Of a stretch of DNA of 64,000 bases, positions 17,806 to 25,206 are shown in pieces (the first letter of the stretch is position 1; every line of letters begins with the position of its first letter). The notes beneath the pieces were generated by a model. It did no database searches. It had not been told where the DNA came from and worked only from the letters and a program-made list of their open reading frames with translations. The position numbers and the translations under genes were made by a program. This DNA is from Candidatus Nitrosopumilus sediminis (GTDB taxonomy: Archaea; Thermoproteota; Nitrososphaeria; Nitrososphaerales; Nitrosopumilaceae), in assembly GCF_000299395.1 (NCBI RefSeq), contig NC_018656.1, positions 496,001-560,000 of the forward strand, written 5' to 3'.

Positions 17806-19014
17806 CTATACGCTAATTGAACTCTGAGAATGATCCTTCATCGAATAGCTTCTTCCTCTCCACGTAACTGCCGATGTTCTTTTGGCTTGTAACAACCCGC
17901 TCAAAAATCCCAAAACCACCACTAGACTTCCCAATGGTGCAAACAATGCATATCTTAATTTTAATCCCAACCCTATTTTCACTTCTACTATTGCTCCAAT
18001 GTAAATTAGAATCGAAGTAACAGCTGATGTTACACAAAGCATTTTTGCAGATATTGTTTCAACTGATAATGCTACAGATGATGCGAATATTGGAAATGGG
18101 GCAAATAGTAAAAATACAATTGCAAAAAATATTCCGATTGCTATTTTTCCACTTTGAAGATATAATGGAACCATTAGTCGTTTCAATGCATTCCATAAAG
18201 TTACCTTGTCTCGTGCCCAAACAGCCTCAATCAGATGTTCTGCGCGCACCATTTTTATCTTGTATCCTAACTCCTTTACTTTTTTCCCAAGTGCACCATC
18301 TTCAATAATCTCTTGTTTTACTCCTTCATGCATTCCAATTTCTTCATATGTACTTTTTTTCAGAATAAAAAAACTACCAAAAAAATAACCTGTTTTCTTT
18401 TTTGGATTGTTAACATTTAGTGCTGAAAATCTGGTATGCAAAAATGTTGAAATCATTGGAAGTGTAATGTTTGTCCAAAAATCAAATGTTGCCATTTTTG
18501 GAATCGCTGACAATGCATCTAAACTAAAAGTATTCAAATGTGATACAGCTAATGTTATGACATTCTGAGCATGTTTTGTATCTGCATCTGTGAATAACAA
18601 TAATTCTCCTGTTGCTTTTTTGTAACCTTCCATACATGCCCAATTTTTACCAATCCATCCTTCTGGTTTTGGTTTTGCTGAAACTGGAATTATTTTGGGA
18701 TTCTTTTTTGCATACTCTGAAATTATTTCTCCTGTTGAATCTTCTGATGAATCATCAATTACAATTATTTCATAATTTTCATAATCTTGTTTAATAAGAG
18801 AATCCAAACATTTTCCAATAAACTCTTCTTCATTTCTAGCTGGCAATATTATGGAGACTTTGGGGTTTGTTTTTGATGTGTTTTTAAATTTGTCCAAGTA
18901 TGGTGTTAATCTAAAAGAATCTGTCATTGATTTAATTAGGAATATCCATGTCCCGCAAATCCCGATCAAAATTGCAACTAGAGAATAATTGAAAATATCT
19001 ATGATTAAATCCAT
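17806..19014 (-). CDS. Membrane-bound family 2 glycosyltransferase
   Basis: A 402-residue protein with an N-terminal membrane helix, a GT-A catalytic domain at about 50-290 and three or so C-terminal membrane helices (296-385). GT2 hallmarks are KVSIILPARNEEEFIGKC, IIVIDDSSEDSTGE and the metal-binding DAD in LLFTDADTKH. Members move sugars onto lipid or membrane acceptors; the acceptor is unknown. It starts five bases after the SRPBCC gene stop and precedes the HtrA gene, forming a likely envelope operon. Confidence 0.92.
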   Translation of the reverse strand: MDLIIDIFNYSLVAILIGICGTWIFLIKSMTDSFRLTPYLDKFKNTSKTNPKVSIILPARNEEEFIGKCLDSLIKQDYENYEIIVIDDSSEDSTGEIISEYAKKNPKIIPVSAKPKPEGWIGKNWACMEGYKKATGELLLFTDADTKHAQNVITLAVSHLNTFSLDALSAIPKMATFDFWTNITLPMISTFLHTRFSALNVNNPKKKTGYFFGSFFILKKSTYEEIGMHEGVKQEIIEDGALGKKVKELGYKIKMVRAEHLIEAVWARDKVTLWNALKRLMVPLYLQSGKIAIGIFFAIVFLLFAPFPIFASSVALSVETISAKMLCVTSAVTSILIYIGAIVEVKIGLGLKLRYALFAPLGSLVVVLGFLSGLLQAKRTSAVTWRGRSYSMKDHSQSSISV

Positions 19015-19019
19015 GAAAC

Positions 19020-19436
19020 CTATCTCTCGATTTCTTCTTTGATGCTTTGCATGGCCTGCTCTGTTCCACTTTTGATGTGTTTTTTGATCATTCCTGTAAA
19101 CATGCCCATCATTCCAGTTAGTTTAATGTCCCAATGTGTTGAGAGTATGGTTTTATCCTCTTTGGCTGAGAGCGATACTATTTTTTCACCATCGATGATT
19201 CCCTTGGTGAATCTTGCCTCTATCTTCTCTTTAGGATAAATTTTCACTTCTTGCAAGCATTTTTGATCTCTAAATGCTATGGTCACTTCTCTTTTTACAG
19301 TGTTTTCTTCTTTGGAAATGTTTCTCACTTCCTTGGTTCCTTTCCAAAACTTTGGCTCATTATCAATATCTGAGACGACGTCCCACACTTTGTCTATACT
19401 TGCATTAATTTCAATTTCGACATCTATTATAGCCAT
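19020..19436 (-). CDS. SRPBCC / START-like lipid-binding-fold protein
   Basis: A 138-residue protein of the SRPBCC superfamily (polyketide cyclase or COQ10-like). The start VEIEINASIDKVWDVVSDIDNEP is the classic first strand and helix of the fold, and the end has the long helix TGMIKKHIKSGTEQAMQSIKE. These proteins bind hydrophobic ligands; the ligand here is unknown. The gene heads the run SRPBCC-glycosyltransferase-HtrA, with five bases between it and the glycosyltransferase. Confidence 0.85.
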   Translation of the reverse strand: MAIIDVEIEINASIDKVWDVVSDIDNEPKFWKGTKEVRNISKEENTVKREVTIAFRDQKCLQEVKIYPKEKIEARFTKGIIDGEKIVSLSAKEDKTILSTHWDIKLTGMMGMFTGMIKKHIKSGTEQAMQSIKEEIER

Positions 19437-19591
19437 GATCTATGAACATTTGTGCCGCATTAAATATATTAGATTCCAACAACAATTGAAGTAGACTGTG
19501 ATGGGTAACATGCCTAAAATCCGGAACATTAACTCCAGTTCCAATGGCGTTTGCCATTCTTCCGTCACAGTCACTTAAAATTTGAAAGAAA

Positions 19592-19807
19592 ATGAAACCA
19601 ACAAAATACATGCCAAAAATTGAAACTTTAGATGGTGCTGGTTTTTGGAAAAATGCCTATGCACATCAACGTGGAAAATTGTTGAAAAAAGTTAATGTTC
19701 CTGAGGATCAAATTGTTGAATTAGTTAACAAAAAGTATATGGAAATTCCAGCTGCTCTAAGATATGAAATTGAAACTAGTGGGATTAATAAAAAAGATTT
19801 ACAATGA
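19592..19807 (+). CDS. Conserved small hypothetical protein (71 aa or 65 aa)
   Basis: A small soluble protein, rich in charged helices, with the central segment AYAHQRGKLLKKVNVPEDQIVELVNKK avoided here in full but readable from about residue 22. No family is recognised. Two starts are possible, ATG 19592 and ATG 19610 (MPKIETLDGAG); an AT-rich element at 19574-19584 favours the later start for a leaderless message. The tRNA-binding-domain gene follows 40 bases later on the same strand. Confidence 0.65.
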   Translation: MKPTKYMPKIETLDGAGFWKNAYAHQRGKLLKKVNVPEDQIVELVNKKYMEIPAALRYEIETSGINKKDLQ

Positions 19808-19847
19808 TATTCGAAATTCATTTTAACGGGAAAGATTAGGAGTTAAC

Positions 19848-20177
19848 ATGTCTACGGTATCTTATGATGATTTTGCAAAATTAGATCTTAGGGTCGCAAA
19901 AATTATTGCAACTGAACCTATTGAGGGTAAATCAAGAATCATCAAAGGTACAATTGATTTAGGAGATGGTGATCAACGCGATGTAATTATTGGAGGCGCA
20001 CAATATTTTCAACCTGAAGATATTGTGGGAAAAACTGTAATTGTTCTTGCAAATCTTGAACCTAAAAAAATGGCTGGTGTAGAATCCAACGCGATGTTGT
20101 TGGCAGCAGATGTTGATGATAAACCATTTTGGTTAACTGTTGTTGAAGATGTTCCACTAGGTAGCCCAATAAAATAA
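19848..20177 (+). CDS. tRNA-binding-domain protein (MetRS beta-subunit/CsaA-like)
   Basis: A 109-residue stand-alone OB-fold tRNA-binding domain of the kind fused to the C-terminus of many methionyl-tRNA synthetases or found as a separate beta subunit. Diagnostic motifs are KLDLRVAKIIATEPI, IIGGAQYF and VIVLANLEPKKMAGVESNAM. It probably assists tRNA binding by a synthetase encoded elsewhere, or acts like CsaA. The start is ATG 19848. Confidence 0.92.
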   Translation: MSTVSYDDFAKLDLRVAKIIATEPIEGKSRIIKGTIDLGDGDQRDVIIGGAQYFQPEDIVGKTVIVLANLEPKKMAGVESNAMLLAADVDDKPFWLTVVEDVPLGSPIK

Positions 20178-20230
20178 TCATTATAATTAAAATTAAAAAT
20201 TTATGAAAATAGGTTTTGACTTATGATGTG

Positions 20231-20791
20231 TTAATCATAAATCATCAATTTTTTCTCTTCTAGTAATGCATGTAAGTTATTTACAGAACGATACACGTCT
20301 GGTTCTTGTTTGGCCCCTGTACATACTAGCTTTCCTGATGAGAAAAGCAAAATCACTGTCTTTGGGTCTAACATTCTATGGATGAGTCCTGGAAATTGTT
20401 CTGGCTCATACATACTTCGTGGCAAAGTTCTTGCAGCTTGCTCTAGATGGATTTTTCCACCTAAATTGATTGATGCAACAATATTTTGAATTGTCACTAC
20501 TGCGTCTTTTTTGACTTTGATTCCTCCTTTGCGAAGTTTTTGTACAACTGTTTTTACTGCCTTTCTAGCCATTTCTTCAGATTTTGAACCAGTACATACC
20601 ATTTTACCTGAAGTGAAAATCAAGGTTGCAGTCTTTGGAGTCTTTAATCTGAACACAAGTCCAGGGAATTGATCCGGATGATACTCTACATCTGGAAATG
20701 TCCTTGTGATCTCATTCAAATCCATTTTTTGCATTACGTCTGCTGAAGCTACAACATTTTCTACACTTACGATAGGTTTTGTTTGTGGCAT
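20231..20791 (-). CDS. tbp: TATA-box-binding protein
   Basis: General transcription factor that bends promoter DNA and recruits TFB. The saddle is formed by two direct repeats, about residues 8-90 and 98-182, each with the pattern FPGLVFRLKTPKTATLIF / FPGLIHRMLDPKTVILLF followed by SGKMVCTG or SGKLVCTG. The start is ATG 20791 (MPQTKPIVSVEN), giving 186 residues, the usual archaeal size; the frame is open 15 codons further upstream. Confidence 0.97.
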   Translation of the reverse strand: MPQTKPIVSVENVVASADVMQKMDLNEITRTFPDVEYHPDQFPGLVFRLKTPKTATLIFTSGKMVCTGSKSEEMARKAVKTVVQKLRKGGIKVKKDAVVTIQNIVASINLGGKIHLEQAARTLPRSMYEPEQFPGLIHRMLDPKTVILLFSSGKLVCTGAKQEPDVYRSVNNLHALLEEKKLMIYD

Positions 20792-20927
20792 ATTCGGCTT
20801 TTTTTGTATTTTTACTATAATAAAAGCACTCGCCATTAGTCAGCCTTGAAAACACATCTTCATTATTCCTGTATTTGATCTGATCTTTGAAATTGGGACG
20901 AATGCTTTAATTTGGTTCTGAGAATGG

Positions 20928-22058
20928 TTGATTCTAGTGAATTTTACAAATTTTGATTTTGATCAGTTGTTTTCGATGAGTGATGATACAAATCCCCTGA
21001 TGATGCTCGTTTGGATTCTTCCGATAATTCTTTTTGTATTTTACGGACAACAAATACAGCTTTTTGTTACATCAAGGGAAATTAAAAAAGGAATTGCAAA
21101 ATTAGATAGTTTCAGAGAAGAATCTCGAACTGAATTAATCAATTATCTTAAAAATAATCTCAAAGTAAAAGATGACCATTTAAAAAAAATTGATAAATTT
21201 TTAGATTATTTTACTATCATGCCAGTTGACATGGATCCTAACGGCATTGTTGACAAAGTACAACACACAGTTAGATCTAGAGAGGATTACACTAGAACTC
21301 ATGTAAAATCAATGTCTCTTGAAATGAGTGACATTGAATTAACCAAAGTCCAAACATTACTTGAAATTGCATCTTCCTTACAAATGATATACAAAATCAT
21401 TAATCACATGTTCTTGACTGCTAAAAAACAAAACAACTATCCTTTAATTTTACCATTGCAAATGATTCTGCCTTTTATAATGGAACAAGCAGAGGCAATG
21501 AAAGATGCAATTCCTGCATTCAAATCTGGTCAGCCAGTAGGTGATGGAATTGGCCCAATGGTTGTTGGAAAAATGATGTTAGAACACCAAAAAGAAAATA
21601 TTGCATTTCAAACATCTCTTTCACAAATTGATTTTGAAGGTAGAAAATTATTCCTTTTAAAAGCTGAAGGTCCTGGCTCTACAGTTGGAAGACCTGCAGA
21701 TGCCCTAGAAACAATTACTATGAAAAATAAAATTGATGCAATAATTATGGTTGATGCTGCATTGAAAATGGAAGGTGAAGATTCAGCAACCACTGCTCAA
21801 GGATTCGGTGCTGCCATTGGAGGTATTGGCACTGAAAGATTTCAAATCGAGGCAATTGCTACAAGTAAAAAAATCCCCATCTTCTCTATTGTGATAAAAC
21901 AATCTGTCAAAGAAGCAATCACTTTGATGACAAAAGAAATTGCTGATACTGCTGAAGATGTACGTGCACAAGTATTTGAGATGATTCATGAAAATACTAG
22001 TCAGGGACAATCTGTGTTGATCATAGGTGTTGGCAATACTGCGGGAGTCCCACAATGA
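20928..22058 (+). CDS. DUF1512-family archaeal membrane-associated protein
   Basis: A 376-residue protein matching the archaeal DUF1512 family. One N-terminal membrane helix (about 22-42, LMMLVWILPIILFVFYGQQI) is followed by a large soluble domain. The C-terminal half has a glycine-rich pattern, GFGAAIGGIGTERFQIE, reminiscent of a nucleotide- or cofactor-binding fold. Function is unknown. The start is uncertain: TTG 20928 opens the frame, while ATG 20976 (MSDDTNPLMM) would also keep the membrane helix. Its stop overlaps the next gene's start. Confidence 0.85.
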   Translation: MILVNFTNFDFDQLFSMSDDTNPLMMLVWILPIILFVFYGQQIQLFVTSREIKKGIAKLDSFREESRTELINYLKNNLKVKDDHLKKIDKFLDYFTIMPVDMDPNGIVDKVQHTVRSREDYTRTHVKSMSLEMSDIELTKVQTLLEIASSLQMIYKIINHMFLTAKKQNNYPLILPLQMILPFIMEQAEAMKDAIPAFKSGQPVGDGIGPMVVGKMMLEHQKENIAFQTSLSQIDFEGRKLFLLKAEGPGSTVGRPADALETITMKNKIDAIIMVDAALKMEGEDSATTAQGFGAAIGGIGTERFQIEAIATSKKIPIFSIVIKQSVKEAITLMTKEIADTAEDVRAQVFEMIHENTSQGQSVLIIGVGNTAGVPQ

Positions 22059-22237
22059 TTTTTTCAAAGAAAAAAATCACCACTGCATATACTGTAGAGA
22101 AATGCACTAAATGTGGCACATTGACAAAAAGAAAATTCCATGATGGTGATGTTTTATTTACAAAGTCTACAAAATGCAATTCTTGTGATGGGTTGACTCG
22201 AATTGAAAAAATCTTTGGTGAAACTATTGAGCAGTAA
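22055..22237 (+). CDS. Small zinc-ribbon protein (60 aa)
   Basis: A 60-residue protein with two cysteine pairs, CTKC and CNSC, about 27 residues apart, forming a zinc ribbon. It overlaps the DUF1512 gene by four bases (ATGA), so the two are translationally coupled and probably act together. Function is unknown. Confidence 0.8.
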   Translation: MIFSKKKITTAYTVEKCTKCGTLTKRKFHDGDVLFTKSTKCNSCDGLTRIEKIFGETIEQ

Positions 22238-22245
22238 ATTTTAGT

Positions 22246-22359
22246 TTATTTTGTTTTGTATTTCACATTACATGTAGGACAAAACCATGATACATCCTCT
22301 CCATGCTCTTTGAACATCAATCCTCCACATTTTGGACATGGTCTGATTTCATCACTCAC
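22246..22359 (-). CDS. Zinc-ribbon microprotein (37 aa)
   Basis: A 37-residue frame from GTG 22359 to TAA 22246-22248, with two clear knuckles, CPKCGG and CPTCN, spaced for a zinc ribbon. It starts 22 bases downstream of the methionine aminopeptidase stop on the same strand and so is likely in the same transcript. It is convergent with the zinc-ribbon gene that ends at 22237. Too short for routine gene callers but the cysteine pattern is convincing. Confidence 0.65.
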   Translation of the reverse strand: MSDEIRPCPKCGGLMFKEHGEDVSWFCPTCNVKYKTK

Positions 22360-22381
22360 GTTTTTCTACGCCTCTTGATGT

Positions 22382-23278
22382 TTATTCTACACGAGTAGTT
22401 ACTATCACTCCATTCTCATTTGGAATGAATGTGTGTTCTGCTTGTGCAACTCTTTGCTCGTTTACTTCAATTAGTATTGGGTATGCTTGAACAGCTTTTT
22501 TCTTTACTAAGAAATCTAACAATTCCCGTGCTTTTTTCTCTTCCCATTCATTTGTTAACCATCTTAGTGCAAATGGCAACATATTGCAATTCTCCCAAAT
22601 AAAATCAAGCATTCTGTCTGCTTCATCATTTTTTGTTTTCTTTCGTGAATTCAACGCGAAAATATTTTTTATTTGTCCGTTTCTCACAAATCCTCCTCCT
22701 TGCTCTGTTGTTACAAATGGCTCACATGCATATGCCGAATTTTCTGAAAGTGAAAATCCTCCAATTGACCAAATGTTTGGAATTGATTTTCCTGCATGAA
22801 TTGTATATTGATCCAATGAATGACCACTAAGATTTGCAATTGGTTTGAATCCCATTTTTTTAATTGTTGTTTCAATGGTTCGTCCTATGTCGCTAGCTTT
22901 GACTCCTGTTTTTATCATTGACATTGCATTTGCTAATGCTTCTTCTGCTGCTTGAACCAGTCCGTCAAATTGTGCATCATAACATACAGTCACTGCTGTA
23001 TCTGCAATATATCCGTCAATCTGTGCCCCCAGATCAATTTTCACTAAATCTGTGTCTTTGATTGTAATTGGATCATTTGGTTCTGCAGTATAGTGCGCTG
23101 CAATTTCATTAATACTTGCATTTACTGGAAATGCACATTTTGCACCTCTTTTTTTAATCTCTCCTTCTACCTCTTCACAAATTTCAAAAACTGATTTACC
23201 TATCCAGTCTTTTACTCTTACCATCTCTCTTACTTCTGACGCGATTTTTCCTGCTTTGATGTATTGTTCTGTTTGCAC
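22382..23278 (-). CDS. map: Methionine aminopeptidase, type II (archaeal)
   Basis: Removes the N-terminal methionine from new proteins using two metal ions. Metal ligands are visible in KIDLGAQIDGYIADTAV (two Asp), the His of NLSGHSLDQYTIHAG, ACEPF (Glu) and AEHTF (Glu). A type II insertion is present. I take GTG 23278 as start (VQTEQYIKAGKI), giving 298 residues, the normal archaeal length; the open frame further upstream runs antisense through tRNA-Pro and is not coding. Confidence 0.95.
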   Translation of the reverse strand: MQTEQYIKAGKIASEVREMVRVKDWIGKSVFEICEEVEGEIKKRGAKCAFPVNASINEIAAHYTAEPNDPITIKDTDLVKIDLGAQIDGYIADTAVTVCYDAQFDGLVQAAEEALANAMSMIKTGVKASDIGRTIETTIKKMGFKPIANLSGHSLDQYTIHAGKSIPNIWSIGGFSLSENSAYACEPFVTTEQGGGFVRNGQIKNIFALNSRKKTKNDEADRMLDFIWENCNMLPFALRWLTNEWEEKKARELLDFLVKKKAVQAYPILIEVNEQRVAQAEHTFIPNENGVIVTTRVE

Positions 23279-23350
23279 GACTTCGATCCTAGTTTTGCCT
23301 TTAAAATGATTATCTGTGAAGCTTAAATTGGGCGATTTTCTGGATTTGTT

Positions 23351-23424
23351 GGGATTGTGGTCTAGCTTGGTATGATTCTGCGTTTGGGACGCAGAGGTCG
23401 GGAATTCAAATTTCCCCAATCCCA
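23351..23424 (+). tRNA. tRNA-Pro (anticodon TGG)
   Basis: A complete cloverleaf. The acceptor arms GGGATTG (23351-23357) and CAATCCC (23417-23423) pair perfectly. The anticodon stem CTGCG/CGCAG (23378-23382 and 23390-23394) closes a loop with anticodon TGG at 23385-23387. The T stem is GGGAA/TTCCC with loop TTCAAAT. The discriminator is A at 23424, and the next three bases are CCA, possibly genome-encoded. No intron is seen. Confidence 0.96.
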
Positions 23425-23464
23425 CCATCATCATCTTATTATCAAATCCTTTTCTAATCTAATC

Positions 23465-23534
23465 GCCGAGCAATGAGGAAGAGTTAGAGTAATGACTTTG
23501 AAATGAAGTAAACTAATTGAGTCTGAGCTCCGGC
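23465..23534 (+). ncRNA. Candidate C/D box sRNA downstream of tRNA-Pro
   Basis: A terminal stem is formed by GCCGAGC (23465-23471) and GCTCCGGC (23527-23534), with one bulged G. Inside it lie a C box ATGAGGA (23473-23479, one mismatch to RUGAUGA), a D'-like ATGA followed by a C'-like ATGAAGT, and a perfect D box CTGA (23523-23526). Both guide spacers are 12-13 bases, the normal archaeal size. It begins 40 bases after tRNA-Pro and may be processed from the same transcript. Target sites were not identified. Confidence 0.6.
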
Positions 23535-23568
23535 ATCTTTTTATGAATAATTTGATTCCTTTGGATTA

Positions 23569-23814
23569 TTGAAATTTGAAAGGCGCGACATTATTTTGAT
23601 TGTAGGTATTTTTCTTGTCGTTCTTGGAATAACACAATATGTTCCATTTCACTATTCTGCGTTAATTGGGGTATTGGTATATTTTATAATCAAACTGTAT
23701 GTGGATAAGAGACGACAATCCATTTCAAATGCTGTTGGTGATGGAATATGCATGGAATGCGGTTCTAGGATTATTGATAAAAAATGCCCAAAATGTGACT
23801 ATTCTCAAGAATAA
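23569..23814 (+). CDS. Two-helix membrane protein with zinc-ribbon tail (81 aa)
   Basis: An 81-residue protein with two hydrophobic segments (about 9-24 and 29-46), then a basic loop and a C-terminal zinc ribbon made of CMECG and CPKCD. The start is TTG 23569. This architecture, short membrane anchor plus cytoplasmic zinc ribbon, is frequent in archaea; function is unknown. It follows the C/D sRNA candidate by 34 bases. Confidence 0.75.
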   Translation: MKFERRDIILIVGIFLVVLGITQYVPFHYSALIGVLVYFIIKLYVDKRRQSISNAVGDGICMECGSRIIDKKCPKCDYSQE

Positions 23815-23922
23815 CTCATACGCATGCCTTAATACTGAAAAATCATCATGATCTTTGATGGTTTTAAGATATATGACTTTAACAACAATGTTGGATTGGA
23901 ATTACGAAAAAGCGTTCTAATT

Positions 23923-24339
23923 TTATTGATTCAGTACCCAATCATAGATGAATTTAACTTGCTCCATTACTACCTCATTAAGTTCAGATAGTTTCTTTTC
24001 AAGTTTTGAAATTTCTCTTTTAAGTTCTTGATTTTCTTCTTGTAAATCTATAATTTGTTGTTCTAATATTTGCGCATTTGAATCATCGTATAGCCTATTT
24101 TGTGATTCTGCATAATCATGTTGTGGATATGCTGATTCTGTTTGGACATATTCATTATACTTTAAATGATCTTCTCTGTAATCTTGTCTACTGTCCCCTT
24201 CATATTTTTCAAAAAACATCAAAACACGTTTTGCTTCTTCAGATGTCAGGTCCGTCTTTGATATTATCAAATTAAGTAGTACGTCTATATCTCCTGCCAT
24301 CCACAGACCTTGGATTTCCTCCATCGGAATATTTTCCAT
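23923..24339 (-). CDS. Coiled-coil protein (138 aa), probable C-terminal part of a split secreted gene
   Basis: The N-terminal half (MENIPMEEIQGLWMAGD) is a helical domain; residues 90-125 form a strong leucine coiled coil (LEQQIIDLQEENQELKREIS). The same frame stays open about 30 codons upstream of the ATG at 24339, and that stretch (KEPHEYDPEWQIIEPLANKI) looks coding. It overlaps the end of the signal-peptide gene at 24363-24959 in a frame one base away, so both are probably one gene broken by a single-base deletion near 24396-24425. Confidence 0.65.
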   Translation of the reverse strand: MENIPMEEIQGLWMAGDIDVLLNLIISKTDLTSEEAKRVLMFFEKYEGDSRQDYREDHLKYNEYVQTESAYPQHDYAESQNRLYDDSNAQILEQQIIDLQEENQELKREISKLEKKLSELNEVVMEQVKFIYDWVLNQ

Positions 24340-24362
24340 GATTTTGTTTGCTAATGGTTCTA

Positions 24363-24959
24363 TTATTTGCCATTCAGGATCATATTCATGTGGTTCTTTG
24401 GTTTTAACTCCATCTGTTGCTTTTGAAACTCGTGCTCTAGTTCAATTCTTTTCTGATCAAACTCTTTTTCTAATTCCATTCTTTGATTATCAAATTCACG
24501 ATACATTTCATCATCTAATGAGTAATCTCTAGAATTCATTTCTTGATACATCTGATCTTCTATTACTCTGCGCTGTTCTTCAAATTTTTTAAATATTTCA
24601 TCGAACATTTGGCGAGTTTGCTCTTCTGTAAGATCTTCTCTTTGAAAAACCTCTTGCTCCAAATTTCTTAGTGCATTTTCTTGCTCATAATCTAATTCTT
24701 GAAATTTAATCTTATATTGATACTCTAATTCCCCTCTTTCTTGTTCTGCCTGATGATACTTATCCATCATATTTTCTTCAACTTCTCTCTCTAATTGCAA
24801 TCTTTTTTCATGAAATTCTTCTTCTAATGCCTGAAATTTTTCTCTAAATTCTTCATCCAGTTGTCTGAAATCATCTGAATATCCCTGAGCAAATACTGGA
24901 GAACTAATCATGATTACTGCAAGTAATCCAAACAATATGCTTGCTGTTGAATTTTTCAT
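24363..24959 (-). CDS. Secreted glutamate-rich coiled-coil protein (198 aa), probable N-terminal part of a split gene
   Basis: Residues 1-24 are a signal peptide (ILFGLLAVIMISSPVFAQ). Almost everything after it is a highly charged helix rich in Glu, Gln, Phe and Arg (FREKFQALEEEFHEKR), predicting a long extracellular coiled coil. The last 13 residues read as out-of-frame peptide, whereas the adjacent frame continues into the 138-residue coding sequence downstream. The intact protein would be about 345 residues. Function is unknown; a structural envelope role is plausible. Confidence 0.7.
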   Translation of the reverse strand: MKNSTASILFGLLAVIMISSPVFAQGYSDDFRQLDEEFREKFQALEEEFHEKRLQLEREVEENMMDKYHQAEQERGELEYQYKIKFQELDYEQENALRNLEQEVFQREDLTEEQTRQMFDEIFKKFEEQRRVIEDQMYQEMNSRDYSLDDEMYREFDNQRMELEKEFDQKRIELEHEFQKQQMELKPKNHMNMILNGK

Positions 24960-25002
24960 AATTAGACAAAACTGAAATTGGTTTTAAGGCCATGGGTGTA
25001 TC

Positions 25003-25014
25003 CTGTAATTACAG
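25003..25014. promoter_or_regulatory. 12-bp perfect palindrome in the divergent promoter region
   Basis: CTGTAATTACAG reads the same on both strands. It lies between the divergent starts of the coiled-coil gene (24959) and the 1089-residue surface protein (25207), so it could be an operator. A chance palindrome of this size in AT-rich DNA cannot be excluded. Confidence 0.25.
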
Positions 25015-25093
25015 CTAATGTGTTGGAAAATCTGTCTTTCTTTGTGAATGATTCCTACGGATCCTCTAAATAACAAAAATACCTATTTTACGC

Positions 25094-25204
25094 ATGAAAA
25101 AGCCACAAAAAGTCGGATTTCTAAGGTCAACTTTAACAACTAGCTCAACTTTTGCTCAATTCAATTCTAAAATGAGTCTATTTGGCAATCAAATCAGGAA
25201 TTAA
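25094..25204 (+). CDS. Possible short upstream ORF (36 aa)
   Basis: A 36-codon frame from ATG 25094 ends with TAA two bases before the ATG of the large surface protein. It is Ser/Thr-rich with a basic start (MKKPQKVGF) and has no recognisable family. It might be a leader peptide or simply chance in the 247-base gap; its tight abutment to the next gene is the only argument for it. Confidence 0.2.
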   Translation: MKKPQKVGFLRSTLTTSSTFAQFNSKMSLFGNQIRN

Positions 25205-25206
25205 CA

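Noticed and set aside
19411-19611. 66-residue minus-strand frame with His-rich segment
   Set aside because: It overlaps the start of the SRPBCC gene and the upstream part of a plus-strand gene, and has no family or signal features.
23279-23434. N-terminal extension of methionine aminopeptidase through the tRNA-Pro region
   Set aside because: The frame runs antisense through a perfect tRNA; the family start fits GTG 23278.
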